Source of the DNA: an uncultured Bacilli bacterium
GTDB taxonomy: Bacteria; Bacillota_I; Bacilli_A; RF39; UBA660
Direction of reading: 5' to 3'
Length of the DNA stretch: 41,912 bases
Assembly (NCBI GenBank): GCA_944358535.1
Contig: CALVRH010000010.1
Coordinates: 1 to 41,912 of the forward strand
Shown: piece by piece, positions 1-8,806 of the stretch
Layout: each line of letters begins with the position of its first letter
Position numbering within the stretch: the first letter of the stretch is position 1
Notes under the pieces: model-generated
The model's input: only the letters and a program-made list of their open reading frames with translations
Told to the model about the DNA's origin: nothing
The model's database searches: none
Made by a program: the position numbers and the translations under genes

Positions 1-108
1 GCCCATTTACTCATTCAATGCCATTATATTATAACATTTTTTTGTTTTGGTCAATTAAACTTTTCATTTGAGCTTTTTGAAAAAAATATAATACTGGAAA
101 TTGACAAT

Positions 109-490
109 TCAGTTTTGATAAGTTTGAAAGTATATTAAGAGTAATATACCAGCAATTAAAAAACTGCTTCCTAATAATTTTATTTCATATAATCTTTTTT
201 CATGATAAGAAGCTTTTTCTAATGCTTTATAATTTCTAATGAAGAAATAAATATAAATTAATAATGTTACTATTAATGTAATTTTAAAAATTTTATTGGA
301 TTTATCCTTGATATGTTTCTTGGTTTGTTGTTACATACTCCTCCTCTATTTTATCACCATATACATTTAAAAGAGAGATGATGGCAAAAATTATCCAAAG
401 GAGTTCTTCAAATTTTAGTCTTTTAATTTCTTTTGAGGTGTAACTCATATTGTATTTTATATTAAAATTAAAAAGTCTTTGATTTTTCAT
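109..490 (-). pseudogene. small membrane protein gene broken by a +1 frameshift
   Basis: The first frame gives 62 residues ending at a TAA at 302-304. A second frame continues without a stop from the same place to a TGA at 109-111. Removing one C of the CC pair at 306-307 joins them into one protein of about 126 residues. The first part has a hydrophobic segment (around residues 31-44). The continuation has two more (starting IFKITLIVTLLIYIYFF and SSFLIAGILLLIYF), with a basic linker between them, so the corrected product looks like a complete three-segment membrane protein. I recognise no family. The start codon lies in the loop of the terminator hairpin of the upstream gene and has no visible Shine-Dalgarno, so the start is uncertain. 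It is either a recent pseudogene or an assembly error. Confidence 0.6.
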
Positions 491-504
491 TTATATCAAA
501 GACT
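471..504 (-). terminator. intrinsic terminator of the ASCH-APH gene
   Basis: A perfect 10-bp inverted repeat (AGTCTTTGAT at 474-483 with ATCAAAGACT at 495-504) has an 11-nt loop and is followed on the minus strand by a T-rich run. It lies just after the stop at 521. The loop contains the apparent ATG (488-490) of the next minus-strand gene. Confidence 0.75.
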
Positions 505-520
505 AACTATTAAATTATAT

Positions 521-1798
521 TTATTTTAACTTTTTTAATAACTTTTTACTATTTAACAAGATTCTATCTTTGGCTTCTGTTTCTCTAAAACGTGGTAATA
601 GTTTAAAGTCATCTAATATTCTATATACTAACATTCTTTCATCTAGGTATTTAATGTTATTTAACTCTTTATAATATTTCTTTATGTATTCAAATAAATG
701 TTTATAATCTTCTGGTTTTTGATATGGATCCATTTCGATATTAGCCCATTTCCACGGAGTTTCTGCACTCATATATAATAATCTCAAATCATAATCAAAT
801 GGAGCTATTATAGAGTCGTTGAAATCAATTAATTTTATGTTTTTATTATTATCAATTAGGATGTTGTCGAAGTGCAGATCATTATGTATTAATGAAAATT
901 TATTATTTGATAATATTTCATCATATTTATCTAATGATTTTAAAATTATGTCTTTTTCTTCTTCACTAAACATGTCAGTAGTTTGATTGAAACTATCTAA
1001 TATTTTATTTTTTATATTTTCGCTCCAGTTATATTCGGGATAATTTTTTAGATGTACTTTTTGTAATATTTTCACAATTTTTTGAATTAACTTTTCTCTT
1101 TCTTGTTCATTCATTTTATACCAATGATAGTAAACTGTCTTGCCATTTACTTTTTCTATTATTTCGTAGACATAAGGTATAACACTTTTAGATTTATCAA
1201 ATTTATATAATGTTGGAATATTGTTATCATCTTTATTAGAATTATAGAAATTAGCTTCAGTATCAAACAATTTTTCTTTTTCTATGTTATCACAAACTTT
1301 AATAATAAATGTATCATTCACATCAAAGATGCTATTATTAAATCCAGCATTTACCTCTTCTATTTTTGAAATATTTCCAAAGATATCTTGATTAGCCTCA
1401 GTTATTTTACGAGCAAGTTCTAACCTTTTTTCAATTAAATTTTCTTTTACTTCAAATATTTTGAATACTACTTTAGTATTCTTATCAAAGTTAGGATTAA
1501 CTGATTTAAAGTAATTTATATGAGTTTGTTGCCAATTTACAAAATCATCTTCTTCTAATTTAGAAAGATTTTCATCGATGTTTTTAAATTCTGTTATTAT
1601 TATTTTTAATGGTTTAGTTATGCAGGCCTTCTTTTCATTATCAAAAACTAATACTTCTTCATAATTATTTGGAGTGTTTTTTTCATTATATAAATAAGTT
1701 GTGGCAGTTTGCCAACCTAATAATACTCTTTTAATTTGGTTATCATTATCATAAGCAAATCTCCATGTTTTTAAATTGTTATTCATAATATCACTCAT
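521..1798 (-). CDS. ASCH domain fused to an aminoglycoside-phosphotransferase-like kinase
   Basis: The 425-residue protein has two parts. Residues about 8-118 match the ASCH (PUA-like, RNA-binding) pattern: the TWRFAYD start, then GWQTATT, and the WQQTHINYF block typical of the family. Residues about 140-425 are an APH/choline-kinase-like phosphotransferase. K167 in FIIKV is the likely ATP-binding lysine, HNDLHFDN (305-312) is the Brenner catalytic motif, and LIDF (D325) is the metal-binding site. Key residues are intact, so the kinase is probably active. APH-like kinases phosphorylate small molecules; the substrate here cannot be read from sequence. Combining an RNA-binding ASCH module with APH is unusual. 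There are two candidate starts, ATG 1798 and ATG 1786, neither with a clear Shine-Dalgarno. It appears to be transcribed alone. Confidence 0.8.
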   Translation of the reverse strand: MSDIMNNNLKTWRFAYDNDNQIKRVLLGWQTATTYLYNEKNTPNNYEEVLVFDNEKKACITKPLKIIITEFKNIDENLSKLEEDDFVNWQQTHINYFKSVNPNFDKNTKVVFKIFEVKENLIEKRLELARKITEANQDIFGNISKIEEVNAGFNNSIFDVNDTFIIKVCDNIEKEKLFDTEANFYNSNKDDNNIPTLYKFDKSKSVIPYVYEIIEKVNGKTVYYHWYKMNEQEREKLIQKIVKILQKVHLKNYPEYNWSENIKNKILDSFNQTTDMFSEEEKDIILKSLDKYDEILSNNKFSLIHNDLHFDNILIDNNKNIKLIDFNDSIIAPFDYDLRLLYMSAETPWKWANIEMDPYQKPEDYKHLFEYIKKYYKELNNIKYLDERMLVYRILDDFKLLPRFRETEAKDRILLNSKKLLKKLK

Positions 1799-1919
1799 CT
1801 CTAATAACCATTTTATATGAAAAATCTTTGTTTAACAAGAGATACTGAAGATGAATTACAAACAAAGTATATAATCCATTTTTATAACCATCAATATTCA
1901 AATTTAAACCTTATTTATA

Positions 1920-3233
1920 TTATTGTACTATCCACTCACCCCTTTTAGTTGTTCCGATTCTTCTAATTACTCCTTTATCAATAAGTATTTTTATGTTTCT
2001 CTGAATAGTTCTGATATTAACATCCAAAAGTCTTGCTAAAGTTGCTTGGGTTATTGATGGAGAATCTTTCATTAAGTTTATAATAGCATTTTGAATTTCG
2101 GTAAATTTATTATGTTTAAGTTTAATTTTGTTAGATTTAAATTTATTTTTATTAAAAGGAAAAGTTACTCTAATAAAATTGGGAAAAAATTCAAAAGAAC
2201 TCTTATCATAGCTTTCTAAAATTCTAATTATCCCTGTTCCCATTTGTTCTACCAAATCTAAATCATTAAATACCTTCATTAATTCTTTGTTTTTTGGCAA
2301 TGAGAATCCTTCTAAAAATTCTTCTTTTGTTACATTTTCTTGAATACCTCCATTAGATGATATTACTAATTTATCATTAAATAGTTCAAACTTTGGAGAA
2401 TATTCGTTTGACCAATCATTATGAACTATAGCATTTACTACAGCTTCTCTAACGGCTATATAATCATACATTTTGACTTCTTTTCTCTCTGGATATTCAA
2501 TTTTAGTAAAATTTCTATTTTCTATCTCTAATTTATTTAATATGTTTTTTGTAGCTTTTATAACAGAACAGTTACCAAAGTCCTCATTTTCTATTAAATT
2601 CACTGCATTATTTCCATCATACTTTCCAAATCTAATTGATATATCATTGTTATCAGCTAGTAAATATGCATTATAATTATAATTATATTTACCATTATCA
2701 GTATATAAACCTAATTGTCTTAAAAAATTATTATTGATGTTAAAGCCCTTTTCTTCATAATATATTTTTAGCTGACTAAATTTTAAATCCTGTTTAGGGG
2801 CTTCTATGTTTTTCAATGAGTTTTTTGTTCTTTTACTAAATTCATTATTTATCATTTCACTAGGCATATTTTGAATAGAGCTACCTACTCTGATAAAACA
2901 ACTATCAGGAGTCATTCCCATTCCCTTTAAATAGTATGGTCTTTCATTTCCGCGAGCAATTACTATTTTTATATATTTTTTATTGTTTTTTTCAAGTACT
3001 ACAACATCATAAAGTCCTAGTGTTGATGGCATGATATTATCTTTAATTTTATCTTTTATTTTTCTTTGAAGTAAATCTATGTCACCATTTATTCCTATTA
3101 TATTTCCTTTATCATTTACACCAATAAAGATATTTCCACCAGCAGTGTTTAAAAAAGCAATAACTTCTTGTTCAAATTTATCTGTTAATTTAATTTTAAA
3201 TTCATTTCTAGTATCTTCAATTACATCTAACAT
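1920..3233 (-). CDS. AlbA_2 / RecG-C-like ATP-binding transcriptional regulator
   Basis: 437 residues. The N-terminus (about 5-110) is an AlbA_2 (Schlafen-type) DNA-binding domain: NEFKIKLTD, then VIAFLNTAGGNIFIGVNDKG. The middle (about 240-355) is a GHKL-like ATPase of the type found in the so-called RecG C-terminal regulators, with REAVVNAIVHNDW and VEQMGTGI. The C-terminus (about 380-437) is a winged helix (ITQATLARLLDVNIRTIQRN). The family is thought to regulate transcription, but targets are mostly unknown. The TTATTT-ATG start is preceded on the minus strand by AGGTGA. Four 12-bp tandem repeats lie 29 bp upstream and may be its own operator. Confidence 0.8.
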   Translation of the reverse strand: MLDVIEDTRNEFKIKLTDKFEQEVIAFLNTAGGNIFIGVNDKGNIIGINGDIDLLQRKIKDKIKDNIMPSTLGLYDVVVLEKNNKKYIKIVIARGNERPYYLKGMGMTPDSCFIRVGSSIQNMPSEMINNEFSKRTKNSLKNIEAPKQDLKFSQLKIYYEEKGFNINNNFLRQLGLYTDNGKYNYNYNAYLLADNNDISIRFGKYDGNNAVNLIENEDFGNCSVIKATKNILNKLEIENRNFTKIEYPERKEVKMYDYIAVREAVVNAIVHNDWSNEYSPKFELFNDKLVISSNGGIQENVTKEEFLEGFSLPKNKELMKVFNDLDLVEQMGTGIIRILESYDKSSFEFFPNFIRVTFPFNKNKFKSNKIKLKHNKFTEIQNAIINLMKDSPSITQATLARLLDVNIRTIQRNIKILIDKGVIRRIGTTKRGEWIVQ

Positions 3234-3261
3234 AAATAATCACCTGTTTTTACTTTCTATT

Positions 3262-3309
3262 AATGTCGTAAGAAATGTCATAAGAAATGCCGTAAGAAAT
3301 GTCGTAAGT
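3262..3309. repeat. four 12-bp tandem repeats upstream of the AlbA_2 gene
   Basis: The units are 3262-3273 AATGTCGTAAGA, 3274-3285 AATGTCATAAGA, 3286-3297 AATGCCGTAAGA and 3298-3309 AATGTCGTAAGT. They are contiguous and differ by at most two bases from one another. A 12-bp period places each unit on nearly the same face of the helix, as in iterons or repeated operators. They lie just upstream of the start at 3233. Confidence 0.9.
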
Positions 3310-3390
3310 AATAATATTTAATTGGGTTATTACTAAACCTTTCTTCATATATTAATATACGACAAAACGTTGTTATTTCCTTTTAAACAA

Positions 3391-3420
3391 TAAAAAAAGT
3401 AGATTCATTTGAACCTACTT
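3391..3420 (-). terminator. terminator of the natAB-like operon
   Basis: Ten base pairs (GAACCTACTT at 3411-3420 against AAGTAGATTC at 3397-3406, one G-T pair), a 4-nt loop and seven T on the minus strand. The stem includes part of the stop codon at 3419-3421. Confidence 0.85.
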
Positions 3421-4567
3421 ATTTTGAAAATAATACTTTTTCTGATTTATATTGCTTGATGATGTATCCTAGTACTATAGCTATGTAAATAAAGGTTGAT
3501 ATAATCATTAAAGCAATGTTTAGCCAGTTTACGTTACCGGCATTTATATCAGTAAAGATTAATGAGTAATTTAAAAATGGTACTACTGATAACAATGGGG
3601 TTGTGGTAATGCTTATCATAAAGGCAATCATACCTGGGAATAGTGATATAAATGTTAGTGGAGTTAAGGCACTTTGAGCTTCTTTAAATGTTTTACATGT
3701 ACTAGCGATTGAAATACATAATCCACTAATAAAGAATGAATATACGATGATAATAATGAATGCCATAACAATACTAAGCGGTGTGAACATAATATCTAAG
3801 CCATCATATATTGAGAACATATTCTCGGCAATTACTAATGAAATGATAGCTAGGATGAAACTTATCACACCAGTTATGATTGATGATAAGGTTACTCCCA
3901 AAAACTTTCCTAGAATAATGTCTTTACTTTTAATTGGGAAGGTTAATAATGTTTCTAATGTTCCTCTTTCTTTTTCGCCGGCTGTTGTGTCGGTTGCTGG
4001 GTAAGTAGCTGAGACAGTTATAGCCATGATGACGAATAAGAATGCATAGTTTTTGATAAAGTCAGCAAAGTAATTATCTTGTTCTAAGGCTTTTTCTTCT
4101 ACGGTTATGATGTTTAAGACGCTATCCGCATCAACACCGTTTTGGGTTAGATAGTTTTGCTGCAAGTAACTTTTATAGGCATTAAAATATTGTTCGGTTA
4201 AATTTTGGGCATATGCTGTGTTATCTGATGAATCGATATTTAAAGTATATTTATTTTCATCTTTGGTTACATAAAGATTGATTTCACCATTTTCGTATTT
4301 TTCTTTTAGTTCATCTTCTTTACCCTCAACTACTTTGATGTCCATTTCTTTGGCAATACTTTTTTCTGCTTCTGATAAATTATAAGCAAAACCAATAGTG
4401 TTATATTCATTAATATCTTTTTCGGTTTGTGATTCAAATAGTGCTGACATACCAAGCATAATTAATGGTATAAATATTGGAATGATAAGCATCATGGATA
4501 GTGATTTTTTATCTCTAAATAGTTCTCTAAGTTCTTTTTTTAGTATATTCCATAGATTACTCTTCAT
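3419..4567 (-). CDS. natB: ABC-2 type exporter permease, NatB-like
   Basis: 382 residues with one membrane segment at about 25-45, an external domain of about 130 residues, then five to six membrane segments to the C-terminus. The block GEKERGTLETLLTFPI at the entry to the second segment is the conserved signature of NatB/ABC-2 permeases. NatB with NatA exports sodium in Bacillus, but many relatives move other substrates, so the substrate here is an inference. A GGAGGTG Shine-Dalgarno precedes ATG 4567. The start overlaps the end of the ATPase gene by 11 bp, which indicates translational coupling. Confidence 0.8.
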   Translation of the reverse strand: MKSNLWNILKKELRELFRDKKSLSMMLIIPIFIPLIMLGMSALFESQTEKDINEYNTIGFAYNLSEAEKSIAKEMDIKVVEGKEDELKEKYENGEINLYVTKDENKYTLNIDSSDNTAYAQNLTEQYFNAYKSYLQQNYLTQNGVDADSVLNIITVEEKALEQDNYFADFIKNYAFLFVIMAITVSATYPATDTTAGEKERGTLETLLTFPIKSKDIILGKFLGVTLSSIITGVISFILAIISLVIAENMFSIYDGLDIMFTPLSIVMAFIIIIVYSFFISGLCISIASTCKTFKEAQSALTPLTFISLFPGMIAFMISITTTPLLSVVPFLNYSLIFTDINAGNVNWLNIALMIISTFIYIAIVLGYIIKQYKSEKVLFSK

Positions 4568-5315
4568 TTGTTACACCTCCAATCATAGCAAAAAAGGCGT
4601 CTCTTAAGTTAGTGGTATTGGTATCTTCTTTTATTTTTGAAGGTGTACCTGAGTTTATGACAACACCTTTATTAATCATGATTACTCTATCACAGATGTT
4701 TTCAGCTTCTTCCATGTAATGGGTTGAATAAAGGATGGTCTTCCCTCTTTCTTTTTCTCTTTTTATAAAATCTAAGATTATTTGACTAGAGATAATATCT
4801 AATCCAGTTGTAGCTTCATCTAAGATATAATATTTTGGATCATGAACTAGGCATCTCGCAATATTTACTCTTTGGGTTTGGCCAGTTGAAAGACTGCCTA
4901 TTTTACTATTTAAGAAGTTTTGCATATCTAAAATATCTGTTATTTCTTTAATTCTCTCTTCGACTTTTTTATCATCTATTCCGTATATTTCTGCACACAT
5001 TTTAAGTAATTCATAGACCGAAAGTGTATCATATAATTTGGTATTACCTGAAAGATAGGCAATATTTTCCTTAATTTCTATTTCATTATTTTTATAATTT
5101 AGGCCATCAAATTCAATGGTTCCTTCGGTTGGTTCTAATATACCAGCAATCATTCTAAGTAAGGTTGTTTTACCGGCTCCATTAGGCCCCAATATACCAA
5201 TAATTTCACCATCGTTTGCTTCAAAGGAAATTCCATTATCGGCATAAAATACTTCTTTTTCTCGTTTGTTTTTTTGTTTAATAAACTGTTTTTTTAAATC
5301 ATTTGCTTTTATCAT
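4557..5315 (-). CDS. natA: ABC transporter ATP-binding protein, NatA-like
   Basis: 252 residues from ATG 5315, which has a GGAGG Shine-Dalgarno at a 5-nt spacing; a longer frame to 5333 has no ribosome binding site. Walker A GPNGAGKT is at 43-50, the signature LSTGQ at 142-146, Walker B YYILDEA at 162-168, and the H-loop histidine at about 199 (STHYMEEAE). STGQ in place of SGGQ is common in ABC-2/NatA-type ATPases. It is the first gene of a two-gene operon with the permease downstream. The promoter region carries a perfect palindrome at 5355-5366 that could be its operator. Confidence 0.85.
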   Translation of the reverse strand: MIKANDLKKQFIKQKNKREKEVFYADNGISFEANDGEIIGILGPNGAGKTTLLRMIAGILEPTEGTIEFDGLNYKNNEIEIKENIAYLSGNTKLYDTLSVYELLKMCAEIYGIDDKKVEERIKEITDILDMQNFLNSKIGSLSTGQTQRVNIARCLVHDPKYYILDEATTGLDIISSQIILDFIKREKERGKTILYSTHYMEEAENICDRVIMINKGVVINSGTPSKIKEDTNTTNLRDAFFAMIGGVTNEE

Positions 5316-5354
5316 AAATACCTCCAAAAGCATTTTATCATATATAACTATGTG

Positions 5355-5366
5355 TCTACTAGTAGA
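5355..5366. promoter_or_regulatory. 12-bp perfect palindrome, likely operator
   Basis: TCTACTAGTAGA is a perfect inverted repeat in the 108-bp gap between the divergent NatA-like and FkbM-like genes. Perfect palindromes in front of ABC-2 exporters often bind GntR/YtrA- or PadR-type repressors. No such regulator is coded next to it, so the partner is unknown. Confidence 0.5.
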
Positions 5367-5423
5367 TGTGAAAAATTTGTGGAAATTTTTATATTTTTTG
5401 GAATATAATTAAATGGTGATTTG

Positions 5424-6347
5424 ATGAATATAATTGATAAGAAGTTTAAAGAGCTTACAGATGATATAAAGGATAAGGAAGAATTAGAAATCTTTTATCA
5501 CATTAAAGAGCGTTTTTTACTTGTAAATGAAAAGACAAGAAAGTCTTGTGAAGATTTTTTCAATAAGTTTTTGTATTGGGGTAAGTTAGATTTTAAGAAT
5601 AAGGATTTTGAATTTTTTGAGCTAAAAGCCAAGACACTTAAAAACCATATTGATGATTTTATATGGCTTTATGATAATTTATGTGATTATCAATCTAAGA
5701 AGGTGTTGCTGGGGACTTTAGATAATTGGTATAACTGGAATTTTACGGTTTTAGCTTCGGTGATGCAAAATCTATATGATGATTATTTTGATTTAGATTT
5801 AATTCCAAAGTGTGAGACGGAAGTGTTTGTAGATTTGGGAGCTTATATTGGTGATAGTACTTTATCTTTTATAAAAAATTATGGAACTGATAGTTATAAT
5901 AAGATATACTGCTATGAAATAAGTAAAGAGAATTTTGAATATTTAAAGACTAACCTGAAACCTTATGAAGATATAGATTTAAGATTAAAAGGCGTTAGTG
6001 CAGAAAACGGGACAATGTATTTAAAGGAAAATGGCGAATTATCTTCTACACAGGTTAGTGATAATGGTGATATTCCTATTCAGATGGTTACGTTAGATGA
6101 TGATATAAAAGAAGAGATTACAATTATTAAAAGTGATATTGAGGGCTCTGAGCGAATGGCTTTGATGGGAGCTAAAGGTCATATTATGAATGATCACCCT
6201 AAACTTTTATTTTCTATTTATCACAGTAATGATGATGTATGGCAAATTCCTAGGATGATTAAAGAAATGGATGAAAGTTACAGATTTTATTTAAGGTATC
6301 ATGGCGGAATGATTTATCCAACGGAAATTACTTTAATTGCACTTTAA
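5424..6347 (+). CDS. FkbM-family SAM-dependent methyltransferase
   Basis: 307 residues. The C-terminal half (about 130-305) is a Rossmann methyltransferase. Motif I is VFVDLGAYIGDS (about 137-148), the acidic residue after strand 2 is in YCYEIS, and the FkbM motif IIKSDIEGSE is at about 235-244. The N-terminal 130 residues are helical and do not match a domain I know. FkbM enzymes make O-methyl groups on sugars, polyketides or other small molecules; the acceptor is unknown. ATG 5424 has GGTGAT upstream; an in-frame TTG three bases earlier is less likely. It is transcribed alone and divergently from natAB, and ends at a shared bidirectional terminator. Confidence 0.8.
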   Translation: MNIIDKKFKELTDDIKDKEELEIFYHIKERFLLVNEKTRKSCEDFFNKFLYWGKLDFKNKDFEFFELKAKTLKNHIDDFIWLYDNLCDYQSKKVLLGTLDNWYNWNFTVLASVMQNLYDDYFDLDLIPKCETEVFVDLGAYIGDSTLSFIKNYGTDSYNKIYCYEISKENFEYLKTNLKPYEDIDLRLKGVSAENGTMYLKENGELSSTQVSDNGDIPIQMVTLDDDIKEEITIIKSDIEGSERMALMGAKGHIMNDHPKLLFSIYHSNDDVWQIPRMIKEMDESYRFYLRYHGGMIYPTEITLIAL

Positions 6348-6377
6348 AAAGTTTACGATGATTTTCGTAAACTTTTT
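6346..6377. terminator. bidirectional terminator
   Basis: An inverted repeat of AAAAAGTTTACGA with TCGTAAACTTTTT separates the convergent FkbM-like and FtsX-like genes. A-rich and T-rich flanks allow it to act on both strands. It overlaps both stop codons. Confidence 0.85.
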
Positions 6378-8802
6378 ATTCAACTGATTTTAATGATTCA
6401 ATCATATCAACTTTTCTTAATTTAAAGTAAGTTACTACTTGCATGATAAGTGCGAAAACTAAAGTTAAAACACTCGCATAGACAAAGCTTAAAACTTTGA
6501 CCATTTTTAAGAACATGATGTCATCGCATTCGATGAATCCAATAATTACTCGGTGAAGTGGTACTGATATTATTAGACCGATAATAATACCAATAATAAC
6601 GACAACTAATGTTTCTCTATAGATATATTCATTAGATTCTCTACCGTTAAATCCTAAGACTTTTAAAGTGGCTATTTCTCTTTGTCTTTCACTAATATTG
6701 ATAGAAGTTAAATTATATAAAACTGTTAGAGCTAATAGAGATGATACAACGACAATTAATATGACAATGTTGTTTAAACCTTTGATTTCATTATTGGCGC
6801 TTTCTTTCAAATCATCTGAAAAGTTGACAGTCATGACACTACCTGTATTTAAAATATCTTTAGCTTTAGTGCCTTTTTTATTTTGGGATGCGACCATATT
6901 ATAAGTTATATCTTCATTAAATATTTTATTATATAAGTCTTTAGAAATATATATATAATTACTTATATAGTTTTCGGCGATGCCAATTATTTTTAATTTT
7001 CTTTCTTCAGCATCTTCATTTTGAATAGTTATGTTGTCCCCTACTTCGAGATTTAGTTTATCGGCTATTTTAGGGGTAATGATAACGCCATCATTATTTA
7101 AAGTTAAATGATCACCAGTTTTATTATCTTGTAAGTTAAAATAGTCTTCAAAAGTTTCTCCATTATTTTTAGGGATAACGACGTATACTGATAATGATTC
7201 ATCATCACCATATTTTAAGTCGTATGAATACTGATTAAATAATAATGGATTTTTAATTTTATCATTAATATCTGTTAGGTCTTGAGATGTTTTGACATTA
7301 TTATTTAAAACTATCATATTATCATATGTGAATAGTTCTCCATATTGTTTATCACCAACTCCGTTGATACTATCTTTAAGGGCAAAGCCGATGAAGATTA
7401 AGAAAGTACAGCCCGCTGAACCGATTAGAGTCATAAAAACTCTTTTTTTATAACGGAAGATATTTCTCGTGGTGATTTTTGAAGAAAATGATAGTTTAGA
7501 CCAGAAGAATTTTATTTTTTCTAAAAATATAGTTTTACCACTTTTAGGACTTTCTGGTCTTAATAAGTTAGCTGGTTTCTCTTTTAAAGATTTACGGCAA
7601 TTCCAAACAGTAACAATAGTCATAAGAGTAATAGCGACAAGTAAACAGCCAGTAAATAAATTTATATCAAAATAATATTCTAAATCTGGGATGTGGAACT
7701 GGAAGATATTATAGACAAGCGGTGGGATAAATATAGTTCCTATTAAATAGCCGATAATTGCTCCAATGATTGTTCCTGATAAAACGTATCCTAAATAGTT
7801 TAAGGTGATTCTGGTGTTGGATATTCCCAATGATGAAAATGTACCCATTTCAGTTCGCTCTTCGGTAATCATTCTAGTCATAGTGTTTGAGGTCATAAGG
7901 AAAACAATTGAAACAAATATTAATGGGATTATAGTAGCGATGGTTGTTACTTGGAAGTACTGATTTTCTAATGTGTTATAGCCGGTTACTTCCGCATTTC
8001 TGCCGGTGATATACCAGCTTGAATCTAAGTCTGTCATTTCTGCATTTGTATTTCCTGTTAGCATGGCTGATTTAATTAAAGCATCTTTTACTTCGGTTAA
8101 TCTAGCTTCTTCTCTTTCACTTTGAATGCTTTCTACTTCGTTTGTTAATTCATCTAGGAAATTTTCATAAGCTTTAGAATATGGAATGTCATCTTCTGTT
8201 TTTTTACCGGTTATATATATTTCGGTATAGGTATCTAAATTGAATGCAGTTTTAGGAACATAAATATATGAGTGGAGTTTTCCGTTTCCGATATTGGTAT
8301 ATCCATAATTAGTACCGGTATATAACGGTGAAATGATTGTTCCAACAACTTTAAATTCCTTGGTTTTAATGGTGCTTTCATCTGAGGTTATTTTGATGGT
8401 GTCACCAACTTTATAAAATGCACTATCAGCTAAACATTCATTATCGTTTTTAGGTTTTCTTCCACTAATTAATTCATATTGATTTATGTTTTCGGTTATG
8501 GAATGAACTTTGATAGCTTCTTCATTACTTAAAACATAAGCCGAATAAGATGGAATGGCATCAGAAACGGTATCTAATTTTTTTAAAGCATTTACGTCTT
8601 CATCAGTAAGTCCTAGAGTACTTCTTACTGTTAAATCCATTAAATTGGTGTTTTCGTAGTAATCGTTTTGGACTTTTTTGATGCTTGGAACTGAGCTTTG
8701 GATTCCAGCATAAAAACCAATACCAATTAAAACTATTATTAATAAGGAAAAGTATCTTCCAAATGAATGTTTTAATTTTCTAATGGTATTTTTTAATAGC
8801 AT
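6376..8802 (-). CDS. ABC transporter permease with two FtsX domains
   Basis: About 808 residues from ATG 8802, which has GGTGAT at good spacing and follows the stop of the ATPase gene by only 4 bp; an earlier in-frame ATG at 8844 lies inside the ATPase gene and is rejected. The layout is typical of large FtsX/MacB-family permeases: a membrane segment near 20-40, an external domain of about 250 residues, three membrane segments, a second short segment near 440, another external domain, and three C-terminal segments around the block ERQREIATLKVLGF. Such pairs export peptides or lipoproteins or act as mechanotransmitters. The substrate is unknown. Confidence 0.85.
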   Translation of the reverse strand: MLLKNTIRKLKHSFGRYFSLLIIVLIGIGFYAGIQSSVPSIKKVQNDYYENTNLMDLTVRSTLGLTDEDVNALKKLDTVSDAIPSYSAYVLSNEEAIKVHSITENINQYELISGRKPKNDNECLADSAFYKVGDTIKITSDESTIKTKEFKVVGTIISPLYTGTNYGYTNIGNGKLHSYIYVPKTAFNLDTYTEIYITGKKTEDDIPYSKAYENFLDELTNEVESIQSEREEARLTEVKDALIKSAMLTGNTNAEMTDLDSSWYITGRNAEVTGYNTLENQYFQVTTIATIIPLIFVSIVFLMTSNTMTRMITEERTEMGTFSSLGISNTRITLNYLGYVLSGTIIGAIIGYLIGTIFIPPLVYNIFQFHIPDLEYYFDINLFTGCLLVAITLMTIVTVWNCRKSLKEKPANLLRPESPKSGKTIFLEKIKFFWSKLSFSSKITTRNIFRYKKRVFMTLIGSAGCTFLIFIGFALKDSINGVGDKQYGELFTYDNMIVLNNNVKTSQDLTDINDKIKNPLLFNQYSYDLKYGDDESLSVYVVIPKNNGETFEDYFNLQDNKTGDHLTLNNDGVIITPKIADKLNLEVGDNITIQNEDAEERKLKIIGIAENYISNYIYISKDLYNKIFNEDITYNMVASQNKKGTKAKDILNTGSVMTVNFSDDLKESANNEIKGLNNIVILIVVVSSLLALTVLYNLTSINISERQREIATLKVLGFNGRESNEYIYRETLVVVIIGIIIGLIISVPLHRVIIGFIECDDIMFLKMVKVLSFVYASVLTLVFALIMQVVTYFKLRKVDMIESLKSVE

Positions 8803-8806
8803 ATTA

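Noticed and set aside
1-108. A gene at the left edge
   Set aside because: AT-rich sequence with no ORF, RNA or clear terminator that I can support.
3262-3309. CRISPR array
   Set aside because: The repeats are 12 bp and contiguous, without spacers, and there are no cas genes.
3079-3321. Plus-strand frame with a repeated NVVRN pattern
   Set aside because: It is the antisense of the AlbA_2 gene start plus the 12-bp DNA repeats read in a frame that is a multiple of three; no ribosome binding site.
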